From the NCBI RefSeq assembly GCF_030052815.1, contig NC_079499.1, positions 79,895,183-79,959,182 on the forward strand: a DNA stretch of 64,000 nt, written 5' to 3'. Within the stretch, counting starts at the first letter, position 1; each line of letters begins with the position of its first letter. Positions 47,091 to 58,621 of the stretch are shown in pieces. The stretch is from Hevea brasiliensis. Lineage: Eukaryota > Streptophyta > Magnoliopsida > Malpighiales > Euphorbiaceae. The notes beneath the pieces were generated by a model. That model did no database searches. It saw only the letters and a list, made by a program, of their open reading frames with translations, and was not told the origin of the DNA. The translations under genes and the position numbers were made by a program.

Positions 47091-47857
47091 GATCATTGAA
47101 TGCCCGTCTATCTTTGGTTCGAGATGGAGCTATTTTGGCTGAGTTGCAAGTGAGGCCAAACCTGCTACAGCAGATTTTAGATGGGCAAAAGGCAGATGGA
47201 AAGTTAATGGCCATTATGAGCAAAATCTCAGAGGGAAAAGCAACTGACTATGAGGTGAAAACAGATGGGTGTCTGTATTACAAAGGAAGACTGTGTGTAC
47301 CAGATAATGGGGAATTGAAGGCCAGTATTCTAAAAGAGGCACACACCAGTGTATATGCTATGCACCCAGGGAGTACAAAGATGTATCATGATCTGAAGCT
47401 TCAGTATTGGTGGCCTGGTATAAAGAAGGACATAGCTGACTATGTGACCAAGTGCTTGACATGTCAGCTAGTCAAGGCAGAACATCAAGTTCCATCAGGG
47501 TTGCTGCAGCTTATACGCATACCTGAATGGAAATGGGATCGGGTCAGCATAGATTTTGTAAGTGGTCTACCTCTCACCCAGAAGAAACATGATGCAGTAT
47601 AGGTGATAGTGGATAGATTGACAAAGTCAGCACACTTTCTGCCAGTTAGGACTGACTACTCACTGGAGAAGTTAGCAGAATTGTATATCAGTGAGATAGT
47701 TAGACTGCATGGAATTCCACTTTCCATCATATCTGATCGGGACCCAAGGTTTACATCGAGATTTTGGAAGAAGTTGCATGAATCCTTGGGTACACAACTC
47801 CACTTTAGCACAGCCTTCCATCCTCAGACGGATGGGCAATTTGAAAGAGTAATCCAG
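47091..47857 (+). pseudogene. Tekay integrase, exon 1 (zinc finger and catalytic core)
   Basis: The HHCC finger reads [20 protein letters not shown] to CLTCQ (about 47340-47470). The core has Asp in SIDFVSG (47552-47554), Asp in SDRDPRF (47735-47737) and Glu in FERVIQ (47843-47845), a 36-codon step, i.e. D,D-35-E. A TAG at 47600-47602 replaces the Trp of the usual V-W-V-I-V-D motif. Four codons after the catalytic Glu the frame runs into the probable intron. Confidence 0.92.
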
Positions 47858-47932
47858 GTAAACAATTGAAACAAATTAAACAAGTACACATATTGAATTG
47901 AAATGATAATAATAACATGAAATATATGTCAG
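47858..47932 (+). other. Probable 75-bp spliceosomal intron in the Tekay integrase
   Basis: The segment starts GTAAAC and ends ATATATGTCAG, is A/T-rich with in-frame stops, and has AATAACATG as a branch-point candidate about 15 bases before the AG. Removing it joins ATC CAG to GTC CTT GAG in phase 0 and restores the conserved integrase run ...VIQ-VLEDMLR... Being a multiple of three, it could also be an insertion, but its ends match GT-AG rules exactly at the codon junction. Confidence 0.75.
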
Positions 47933-48694
47933 GTCCTTGAGGATATGCTGAGGAGTTGTGTCATTGAGTTTGAGGGAAGTTGGGATAGATACCTCCCACT
48001 GGCAGAATTTACATACAACAATAGCTACCAAGCTAGTATCCAAATGGCCCCATATGAAGCATTGTATGGGAGGAAATGTAGAACTCCAGTGTGCTGGACT
48101 GAATTGGGCGAAGATAAACTGGTAGGGCCAGACCTGGTGAAACAGACTGAGGAGAAAGTGAAACTAATCAAAGCCAATTTGAAGGTTGCCTCGCATGCAT
48201 GTAAATCTTATGCCGACCTGAAGAGAAAAGAAATAGAATATGCGGTTGGCGACAAAGTGTTCCTCAAGGTGTCACCGTGGAAGAAGGTATTGAGGTTTGG
48301 AAGGAAAGGTAAGTTGAGCCCTAGGTTCATTGGCCCATATGAAGTCATTGAACGTGTGGGTCCAGTGGCCTATAGGCTAGCTTTACCTCCAGAGCTGGAC
48401 CAGATCCACAATGTGTTTCATGTATCCATGCTCAGAAGATACCGCTCAGATCCTTTACATGTCATCTCCAGGGAAGAAATTGAAATACAGCAGGATTTGA
48501 CATATGAAGAAGAACCTCTACGGATCCTGGCTTGAGAAGTAAAAGAATTGAGGAACAAACAGATTCCACTGGTAAAAGTGCTTTGGAGGCACCACAACAC
48601 CGAGGAGAAAACTTGGGAAAGTGAAGAGACGATGAGGCAACAGTTCCCTCAACTATTTGCATCAAGTAAATTTCGAGGACGAAATTTAAATTAG
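47933..48694 (+). pseudogene. Tekay integrase exon 2, GPY/F region and chromodomain
   Basis: VLEDMLRSCVIEFEGSWDRY continues integrase; SPRFIGPYEVIERVGPVAYR (about 48320-48380) is the GPY/F domain, then FHVSMLRRY. A TGA at 48533-48535 (CGA expected by the C-to-T pattern) precedes the C-terminal segment NKQIPLVKVLWRHH then TWESEE, a chromodomain-type end as in Tekay elements. The frame closes with TAG at 48692-48694, 11 bases before the LTR. The chromodomain is thought to direct insertion to heterochromatin (family knowledge). Confidence 0.9.
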
Positions 48695-48705
48695 AGGGGA
48701 AGAGT
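48688..48705 (+). other. Polypurine tract of the Tekay element
   Basis: AAATTAGAGGGGAAGAGT directly precedes the 3' LTR start TGTAACACC and overlaps the end of pol. Confidence 0.8.
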
Positions 48706-51700
48706 TGTAACACCCTCCCGGTAGCAATTCCGTACATTCTACTGTTTCGGTGACCGGTGTCGGTCCAGACAGCTAGAACGTTCGAAAAAATATTTAAACT
48801 AAAGTGAGGAACCAAAATTAACTCAAATACTAATAAGAAAAATTTAGTAAAAATTTTAGAAATAAAATACAACCAAGTTAAACGAGCCGGTGCCCTAGCG
48901 AGGGGTAACCCAGAGGGAAGTTGCGGTTCTCGCAACAAGAAGCCCTAGACCCGAGGGAAAAATTATAAAATAATTTTTGGGACTCTAGAGAAGGGTTATT
49001 GAGGTTCCCATGGCATTAGAATGCCAAGAAAATACTTAGAAAAATTTTTCAATCGGTACAGACAATTTTGACCCGTTAAGCCAAACGGAGGGCATTTTGG
49101 TCATTTCGCCTTCAAAGGTGATTTTTGGCCGACTTGTCCAGTTGAGTAAATAATTAATATGACATAAAATATGAATAAACATTACTAGAAATAAAATTGA
49201 AAATGAGTAGTGAAGAAAAGAAAAGAAAATGAGGAAAAGGCTTATTTATGACATCATGGTGATGTCATTAAGAAAACTATAACCTATCACAATTAAGCAA
49301 CCATTTGACTAACTAATAAAAGAGATAATTGAGACAAAGAAATAAAAAAAAAAAAACCAGCAGCCACCTCTTTCCCCAAACCAGCCAAAACCCTTGCCCA
49401 TTCTTCCTCCCTCTATTGTTGCTCAAATTGAGCTTGAAATCTCCCAACATCCAACCATAAAATCCTAAGTCACCTTCACTAAAATTAATCTACACATCCT
49501 AAGGAAGCTCTAGGCAGCCACAAAGAGGAGAAATTCTAAGGAAAATACAAGTCCAAGAAGTGCCACTTAAAGGTTAGTGCATATACACACCTAAAGCTCT
49601 TTATTTCTATGCTAAGGGACTTAAAATAAGTAAGGAAATGTAACTAAAATGAAAAAAAAAATTATGTGTATGTATGCCATGCATTTCGGCAGCCCTATTG
49701 AAGGAATAGAAATGGAGTGTTTGATGGACTTAGAGTGAACTAGAGCTGAGGTTTAAAGTGTATACATATATATATAGAGAATGAAAGAGTTAATTAGGGA
49801 AATTGTGAAAACTTTGAAATTTAGCTAGGGTTTAGGAATGAAAATTTGACTTGGCTTATGAAATGGTTAAAGAACATTTTAATGGTCAATTAGTGACCAT
49901 TTGAGGTATGTTGACCATAAATTGGACTGAAAAATGGCATGGCAAAGTGGAATGGTAGGCTGCCTAAAGACAAGAAAGATGATGGCTGAGATTCCAGCCC
50001 ACTTACACAGCCATAACTTTGGCTGTGTAGGTCCAATTGGTGTTTGGCCAATTGGACATGAAACTAGGCTTATAATGGCACATTTTTGCTCAAGAAACAA
50101 TGCCCAAAAGACCAAATCAAGTGGACCAAAAGTTGGCCCCAATCCGGACACCCTGCAACAGCACCTGCAGAAATGACCAAATGAACAGTAACTGTTCATT
50201 TGGCCATAATTCACTATAGATTTGGTCAATTGACCTGAACTTTTTACAGCAACAAGTAAGACATAGACAAACAACTTTCATGAAGGAACCTACCCCAAAT
50301 TATGACCAGAACCAATTCAAAAATGCAATCACAATCAATGTTCATGTTACTGTAGATTTGGTAATTCTGCAGTTTTGCAAATCCGGCCAGCTGTGGTTTT
50401 TGGACCATATCTAGAGCTAAAAAACTCAAAATGGAGTGATTCGAAAAAAAGGAAATTCAACTAGACAAAATAAGGAACAACTTTCATGTTTGCCATTTCT
50501 TCAAATTCCCACTGTAACAGTGCTTAATGGAACAGTAAACTTAGGCTTCAAAAACTGAAATTTCTGCCCTTTTAATTTTAAGTTAGAAATGGTAATGGTG
50601 ACCAATTCCAACAAGTTTTAAATGAAAAATGTGGTATGTTGGGAGTGCCAAAACCAATTTACCTAATTTCTACCAAAAAGTCAACATTTTAGTTGACCAA
50701 AGAGGTGAATAGTGACACCGAAACTTGAAATTCAAAGATTGAAGAATTCTAAAGTATCAAATGCCCTAGTATACCTATGAAGATTGGTTTGGATAGTTTG
50801 GCATGCCAATAGGGTTCAGTTAGCAGTACTGCACATGGCAATATGCCATTCTGTGATTTTATGGCTTTTAGCCATTCTGACCTTGTATTGAGCTTTGGCC
50901 TTGTGCCTGATGTTATCACAGCTTGTTAGCTGTTCTGTTGCACACCGGGAGATGCATATGTGACCGATGGTGTGACGGCCCGAGGTACTTGATACCCAGT
51001 GCCAGTTTACCCGTTATCCAGTCCAGTCATCTAGTGTAGGTTACTTGGGCAACCAAATGAATGAAAGTGGACAAAGATAATGAAATAATGGATACACCAA
51101 TACCAAACAAAGAAATCATACACATTCTATACATATTTATTTTCTGCTATTTTCTTTTATTATACTATTGCACCACTAAGCATTATTGCTTAGCGCGTTA
51201 CTTTTGCCACGCGTAGGTACTGGAGATACAGATCGTGAGCCCAGTAGACCGCAGCCTGGATGAGTCTGTCCGGCAGTTCTGCAAAGTGTCCGTGTCACCT
51301 CAACTTCTGCAGTGCATTGGTAGGACACTAGGTGTCATTTTGATATTTTGTAGCTAATTTTTACTTTCTCATATGTATTTGAACTTATGTAATGTATTCT
51401 GATGTTCATGTAAATAATGAAAGTTATGGCTATGAATGCAAAATTTGAGCATTTATTTATTGTTTGTATATGAGAAATGGATGTTTGAGAAATGAAGAGG
51501 TTATTGAGAACTGAAATTGAGAAATGTTGTGGAGATCTTGATATTAAGACTTTGTTGATGAATTGAAGTTGGGGTTGTTTAGAAATTATTTGGAAGTGTT
51601 TTTAACAGGTTCCGAAGAACTGTTTTCTCCATTTTTAGCCGGTACTCTGCCGGATTTTCTTTAAAATTTTCGGAACCTCAAATAAATTATGATTTCAATA

Positions 51701-51837
51701 AATGACTTAAATGAGTTATCTTTCACAAATTATATTCAAAAACATGATATAAATTAATTAAGGTATATTAGAGTGTGCAGGTACACCGTGTGGCATTACT
51801 TACTCGGGTATACTGTACACGGGTAAGGGGTGTCACA
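48706..51837 (+). repeat. 3' LTR of the Tekay-type element
   Basis: It is nearly identical to 40734-43858, ends GGGTAAGGGGTGTCACA, and is followed by the duplication GAAAA. The antisense open frame here is 131 codons (49879-50274). Confidence 0.95.
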
Positions 51838-52884
51838 GAAAATAAGAAACCCTAATGTATTTTTAAGCTTTGATTTGCTTGAGGACGAGAGAAGATTTGA
51901 ATTTGGGGGTATTTGATATACTTATATTATATAGGTTTTTTAAGGTACATTTTATTGCATTTCATAAGCATTTAGTTAGTCAATTGCATGATTTCTTGTT
52001 AGTTGCATTGTTTTTTTTTTAGACGTTTTAGTTACTATGGCTTTAATTCCATGATTTTTGTATTCCTTTCATAGTCTTAGTCTATAGCTTGCCTTTATGG
52101 GCTATCTCTAAAAAATAAAAAGTAGGGCCTTGTTCAAAAACCAAGGGAAAGGAGAACTAAGTGCCTTTTCGTTCTTTTTTTACACTAATATTTAATATAC
52201 TCCATAATCTAAATTTGAAATAGTGGGAACCCTTTGGGTATCAGGCTACAATCTCAAATCGATAGTGCACTATCAGCTGATTTATATAATTACAAGGGCT
52301 AGAATACATTTGAACAAGTATGGAAGTCAGAAAGAGTAGATTCTGCATTATGGAAAATTACACAAGCTATGAACTAGGTCCCCTAGCCCATGTAATAGTC
52401 TGCCTAGAGAAGTGCTAAGGAGAGCAAGTACACGAGCCATATAAAGGGACCTATGAAAAGGTCTCTGGCCCATGTAACTTTCTGCCAACCAAGAATGAAA
52501 GGCTTTTTAAGAGGTTTAGAAGATTACACGCCCTGCCCTATGAAATGAAACACTAGCAATGTAAAATGTTGCAGTTCAGACTCTAAGTTGACTCCAACTC
52601 TGTTTTGCTTGACCTGGACAAACTTTTAAAGCCTCTAAAACTCCGAATTGAAGGTTTTTTATGCCAGATATAATAAGAAGTCAAGAACAAGCCAAGGAGG
52701 GCATTCTTTACATTCTTACTTAGTTTTTTTGATAATTTAGAGATATTCGCACAAGATTAGAAGGAGAGATTCACAACCAAATATCCATAAGTTCAAAGTT
52801 GCAAAGTTTTCTACCTAGGTGTCTTTTTTTTTTTTCTTCAAATGTTTTATCATTGTTATTTTACTTTTATGTTGATTATTAAAC
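51838..52884 (+). mobile_element. Element X, middle fragment: polypurine tract and start of its 3' LTR
   Basis: GCTTGAGGACGAGAGAAG and then GAATTTGGGGGTATT (about 51889-51913) is a typical segment before the LTR of Athila-like elements; the LTR probably starts TGATATACTT at 51914. It is interrupted at 52885 by copia C and resumes at 62430. Confidence 0.5.
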
Positions 52885-54985
52885 TGAAGGAACGGAAGCG
52901 TGAAAAACACAAGATTATACCATTGAATTCAAAAAATTTCACCTAGGGTCACATGCACCATGCAAGATTTTTTTTTATCTATTTGATTTCAATGATAAAC
53001 AACATATTAAAACTCTTTTAATATGTTTTTGGATCTGTATTTGCCATTTAAGATTTTAAAATTAATAAGATTAATTTTAGAACCCTAGATTAAATCAAGA
53101 ACGATTACACTAACCTCTTGATGTGCTGCGTGTCTGCGCTTTGAGATTCGTCTTGAGGACACCGATGTTGTCCCTCTAGCTTGTCCACACCAAGAACACC
53201 TATGGCTGCCCTTGAACAGCTTCTAAAGCCTTTTCTATTAATTAGAAATTCAAGTTCTGCCTTTTAAGAGATTAGAGATGTAAACAGGACACTAGAAACA
53301 ATTTCTAGTGTTCTTAATTCAAGAGATTGATGGCTAATCTCTTTGAATTGATGAGAGATGAAGAGAAATAGCTGGAGAGGCTCAAAGTGGCGTGACAATT
53401 GAGAGGAGAGGCTGCTGGTTATGTTTTCTTTTCATAACCACACTTAAATAGCTAGGTTAACACATTAAACCCTAGCCACATGTCACCTTTTGATTAGCTC
53501 TAGGTTTAAGTGACCCAATCACATTGTGCCAAGTGTCAAACCTATATTTAATCTTGATTTTAATCATCTTACATGATTAAAAACATTTGGCAAGCTTATG
53601 TGTTATGCCATGTGTCACCATCTCATGGTGCCACGTGTCACAATCGTGAAATGACCAAAATGCCCTCGTGTCTTAATTTTGAGTTCTTAACCCAAAATAA
53701 TTATTTTCTTCTTCTAATTAATTTATATCAAATATAAATTAATTAATTAATCTCTATTAATTAATTTCTCATCAATTAAATTCATATTTAAACACTTTAA
53801 ATATAAATTTAATTTATACTACACATCCAATAATCTAGATTTGGTTTCAAGTCATGCTAGGGACTTTGCAATTTAATTGCAAACCAAATCTATTTAATTA
53901 ATCAATTAAACTCTTTAATTAATTAATTAAATCATATTTAAATAGGTGATAACTTGTGTATGTGTGTGACTTACTAGGCTCACCACTAATTGGCAATGAG
54001 ACATGATATCAACTCTTAATATCATCAGAACTCTTTCTTACCATAAATGATTTCTCTAAATCATTTTATGAACCTCATAGACCATGGTTAACACCTAGCA
54101 TAGCATGCCATGGGCACCCAATTAGTAATAAGATTTACCTTAAATGAACCTATAATCATATGTTACCATGCACTAGAATCTCTCTGTTATAAAATCCCAA
54201 CTCAAGCTGGAGTCATGGTTTATGTCAAACTCCATTTGCTATGAATATTATGTTCTCTTTTAATTCCAGTTCTTGATTAAAAGATTTTTCTCATCAGAAA
54301 CTCTTTTCTGAATAAATCTATCTGTCCTGGCCAGGAACTTGAAACATCAAGAACAATTAAATGAACATAGGATTTTATCTCTATTTACTTAGAGGAACAG
54401 ATTCTTTCTTGATCAACACCTACCTCCATATATAACTAGCAGGAGCCAACACATGCCCATATACCCATACATAGTACAAGTATGAAAGCAGTATCAAACT
54501 CAAACTACCTATATACAAGATAACTGTGCTATCTCAGGTCTAAAGATTATATGCACTGATATGATTTATGACAAAACATTGACAAGAGTAAACTCCATGT
54601 GCTTGTCATAAGTGTCACTGGTTCGGCTTACTTATCATTTATAAGTGCCTATCAAGTTTGTTATATGGCATGAGACTCACCATTCCATCTTATTTATATC
54701 TCATATAAATAACTTGGGAACAAACATGAATACAATCTTTCTGGATAAGTCATGTCCTTATTATGAAGTATCCTCGATTGTGAACCTATTTATGATACTT
54801 TGTGCTAGAAATATTGTCACTCATATTCTTAACAACTTAAGAATAATATTTCTAACAAAATATCAATGGACCTTTTCTATTACACATAAATATATTATGT
54901 AAACGGAAAAGTGGAAATACCTTTTATTATTAAAATATGTACAAGATACATACTAAATGATATGCTCTAGGGCATACTACTAACA
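52885..54985 (-). repeat. 3' LTR of copia C (left in plus coordinates)
   Basis: It runs from TGAAGGAACGGAAGCG to ATACTACTAACA. It contains the antisense 85-codon open frame at 54645-54902. Confidence 0.95.
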
Positions 54986-54995
54986 ATCTCCCACT
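54986..54995 (-). other. Polypurine tract of copia C
   Basis: The minus strand reads AGTGGGAGAT immediately before the LTR, identical to copia B. Confidence 0.9.
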
Positions 54996-54999
54996 AGCA

Positions 55000-57690
55000 C
55001 TAGAGCCATTCATTACAATATCTTAGACCCATCTTCTCAAGATGTCAGTCTAACTGAGCTTGTGACAAAGGCTTAGTGAATGGATCAGCTGAATTTTTCA
55101 GCTGATGTTATTTTTCTGCATGGCTATATCGCTTTTGCCCAACTCTATGTATGATAATGTGGTAGTGACTTTCTATGTGTTTGGATTTTGGTGAGACCTT
55201 AGTTCCTTAGCTCAGATGATCGCTCTCCATTATTGTCACAGGTAGTGGAACTAGCGACACAATGGAAGGAACTATCGTAAGTTCTCACACGAACTTCTTT
55301 ATCCAAACAACTTCCTTTGCAAAGATCTCGATGCAATGATATACTCACCTCGTAGTGGAATCTGCAATCGTGCTCGCTTGGAACTCTTCCAACCGATCGC
55401 ACCTCCATTACAAATGAACACATATCCAGAGGTAGACTTTCTATCATCGATATCCGATTGGAAATCGAATCGATAAACATCCAATTGCAAGTGTCCACCT
55501 CCATAAATCAAGAATAAATCCTTAGTTCTTCTCAAGTACTTAAGGATATTCTGACACTATCCATGTTTCAAACTGGATTGGATTGATACCGCTAGTCAAA
55601 CTAACAAAGATATGCGATATCCGCCTAGTACACAACATTGCATACATTAAACTTCCAATAGCCAAGCATATGGAATCTCGCCATCTTATCTCTTTCTTGT
55701 GTGTCTTTGGAGACATCTCTTTAGAAAGGTGGATACCATGTCTCATCGGTAACAATCCTCTCTTGGAATCAAGCATGTTAAAGCTCTTTAACACCTTTTC
55801 CAAGTATAGACTTTGGGATAAACCAATTATTCTTTTCGCTCTATCTCTATAGATGCGAATCCCAAGAATATAGGTTGCCTCCCCTAAGTCTTTCATGGAG
55901 AATGTATTTGACAACCATACCTTTATAGTCGTCAACATACCTGTATCATTACCCATCAATAGTATGTCATCCACATATAAGACAAGGAAAGTGATAGCAC
56001 TGTCACTAACCTTCTTATATACACATGGCTCATCCTCATTTTTGATAAAACCAAAGGATTTAATGGCTTCATCAAAACGGATGTTCCAACTCCTCGAAGC
56101 TTGTTTCAACCCATAAATGGATCGCTTTAGCTTGCATACCTTGGAACCATCTTGGGATTCAAATCCCCTAGGTTGTTCCATGAAAATGTTTTCTTCAATG
56201 TATCCATTGAAAAAAGCTATTTTGACATCCATCTGCCAAATCTCATAATCATAGTATGCAGCTATTGCTAGTAAAATCCTAATTGATTTAAGCATGGCAA
56301 CAAGCGAGAAAGTCTCCTCATAGTCGATTCCTTGCCTTTGGCGAAACCCTTTCGCTACTAGCCTTGCCTTATAGGTCTCTACCTTTCCATCAGAACCAAT
56401 TTTCTTCTTGAAAACCAATTTGTTCCCTATAGGTACAATACCTTCAGGTGGGTCAACAAGATCCCAAACTTGATTCTTATACATGGAATCAATCTCGGAT
56501 TTCATAGCATCAATCCATTTTGAAGAGTCTATATCTGATATAGCTTCTTCATAGGTAAGTGGATCATCCCCATGATCTACTTCTTCATGAGTAGACAACT
56601 CTTGTTCTTCTTCATGAAGAAAACCATATCTCACTAGTGGGTGAGATACCCTGGTTGTTCTACGAGGAACAGCTGTAGATGTTTCATCAACGGGTATAGG
56701 TTGACTAGATGGATCTATATCCATCTGATCTGTTGGTTGGTCAGAATTCTCCAATTCTAACTCTATTTGCCTTCCTTTGCCTCCTTCTTGAACAAACTAT
56801 TGTTCAAGAAATATGGCATCTCTACTTATCACAACCTTTTGTGAAGTAGGCAAACAAAAATAATATCCAAAACTATCTTTTGAATATCCAACAAATCAAC
56901 CTTTTTCTGATCTGGTCTCCAATTTATCAGTGTTCAGCTTTTTGATATAAGCTGGACAACCCCAAATCTTAACATGCTTAAGACTTGGTTTTCTTCCATT
57001 CCATATCTCATAAGGTGTGGAAGAAACTGATTTTGATGGAATCCTATTCAGAATATATAAAGCTGATTCTAATGCAAATCCCCAAAAGGAGATTGGCATA
57101 TCAGTATAGCTCATCATACTACGTACCATATCCAATAGGGTACGATTTCTCCTTTCAGATACACCATTCAGCTGTGGCGTTCCTGGAGGAGTCAGCTGAG
57201 AAACAATGCCATGCTCTCTCAAGTATTCATCAAATTCAGTACTCAAATATTCACCTCCATGATCTGATCGAAGAGCTTTAATATTCTTTCCTGTTTGATT
57301 TTCTACTTCAGATTTAAATTCTTTGAACTTTTCAAAGGATTCATGTTTGTATTTCATCAAATACAAATACCCAAACCTTGATTTATCATTAGTAATGGTA
57401 ATAAAATAATGAAAGCCCCCTCTAGCCATTTCTTTAAATGGACCACATACATGACTATGTATTAGTTCCAAAATATTTTCAGCTCTTAGCCCTTGTCCAA
57501 CAAAGGGTGATCTAGTCATTTTGCCCTGAAGGCAAGATTCACAAGTTGGAGTAGGCTCAGAGCCCAATGAGGATAAAATCCCCATTTTCTCCAATTTTGC
57601 AATCCTATCTTCTGCAACATGACATAACCTTAAGTACCAAATATATTTTGAACTTGAGTTGGTTTTCACCATGGCATTGTATTCTTTTAG
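55000..57690 (-). pseudogene. Copia C integrase-RT-RNase H
   Basis: Integrase (57672-56896) is open: CESCLQGKM, FITITNDKSRFGYLYLMK, SDHGGEYLSTEFDEYL, LTPPGTPQLNGVSERRNRTL with the catalytic Glu. RT (56754-55540) has WIDAMKSEIDSMYKNQVWDL, QMDVKIAFFNG, YGLKQASRSWN and the YVDD motif at 55966-55977. After SLYLEKVL the frame shifts near 55700 and again near 55600. RNase H (55535-55000) is the worst part, scattered over frames with short indels at CAG/CTG sites; the reading ends CNEWL at a stop at 55000-55002. It would copy and integrate the element. Confidence 0.92.
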
Positions 57691-58546
57691 ATTGCTATAC
57701 TCTGGCCAGTGGAAACACTTTCATCGGCAATGGAAACACTTTCCTATTGGCAATGGAAACACTTTCTCACGGGCGGTGGAAACACTTTCCTTTGCCTTTA
57801 TCGACTTTAGTCTTCCTTTTCTCGCTTAGCTATTTTCTTGGAAGGACCAGAATCAAGTTTCTTTTTCTTATTGCCCTTCTTCATGTTGGACTTTCCACAG
57901 AAGAAGATCCACCCAAAGCTACCTCTTTTCCTTTATTGCCCGGCATATTCTTTTGGGCAATAATCACATGTTGAGTAATTCACTAAGGTGCATTCTGTTT
58001 AGTCATATGGAAATTTGTCACAAAATTCCCAAAAGACTCAGGAAGGGACTGAAGGATCAAATCTGTTTGTAGCTGGAAATCCATGTTGAAGTCAAGATGT
58101 TCCAACTGCTCAATCAGCCGAATCCTCTTGTGGACATGATCCCCAACATTCTGTCCCTCGGACATCCTCATACGGAATAACTGTTTAGATATCTCATACC
58201 TAGCATTCCTGTTGTGCTCACCATACAACTCTTGTAGGTGAAGGAGGATCTCACTCGCACTCTGCATGTTCTCATGTTGCTTCTGTAACTCATTACTCAT
58301 AGAAGCAAGCATGTAACACTTAGCTCTCATATCATGCTCCTTCCACTTGTCCAAAGTTTCATGTTCCTCGTGTGTGGCCTCTGGAGGCAAGGGACCAGAA
58401 CATTTGAATCTAGAACATATCCTATATGTTCAAGGTTCAGACAAGTTTCAAATTTCTTAGCCAATCGCATGATTAGGTCCTGTCAACTTGATGTGCTCAA
58501 GTATGCTCGAAAGGATATTCGATGGTGTTGTTTGTTTTGTGCTCAT
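57691..58546 (-). pseudogene. Copia C gag with expanded zinc-knuckle repeat, protease missing
   Basis: The minus-strand ATG is at 58546 (MSTKQTTPSNILSSILEH), with an early stop near 58460. The open core (58390-57983) includes DKWKEHDMRAKCYMLASMSN and LLHLQELYGEHNRNARYEIS, a UBN2-type copia gag. At 57708-57795 the AAAGTGTTTCCA segment that encodes the start of the zinc knuckle (KCFH) is present four times in tandem, with stops. It then joins directly to the gag-pre-integrase region, so about 490 bp present in copia A (about 23390-23880), including protease, is deleted. Confidence 0.85.
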
Positions 58547-58621
58547 AATTATCAGAAAATTAATTGCAAAAATAACCAGATTAATTAGTAAATGTATCAT
58601 GTAATTAACCAAATATGATTA

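Larger units (their letters stand above)
40734..51837 (+). mobile_element. Near-complete Tekay/Del-type chromovirus (Ty3/gypsy), 11.1 kb
   Basis: Two LTRs (3125 and 3132 bp) differ by about six bases over their first 300, so the insertion is fairly recent. A perfect target duplication GAAAA lies at 40729-40733 and 51838-51842. The internal region has an iMet PBS, gag with zinc knuckle, PR, RT, RNase H, INT, a C-terminal chromodomain-type segment and a purine-rich tract. Long LTRs plus this C-terminus point to the Tekay/Del lineage (family knowledge). Point stops and a few frameshifts make it non-autonomous as read. Confidence 0.93.
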
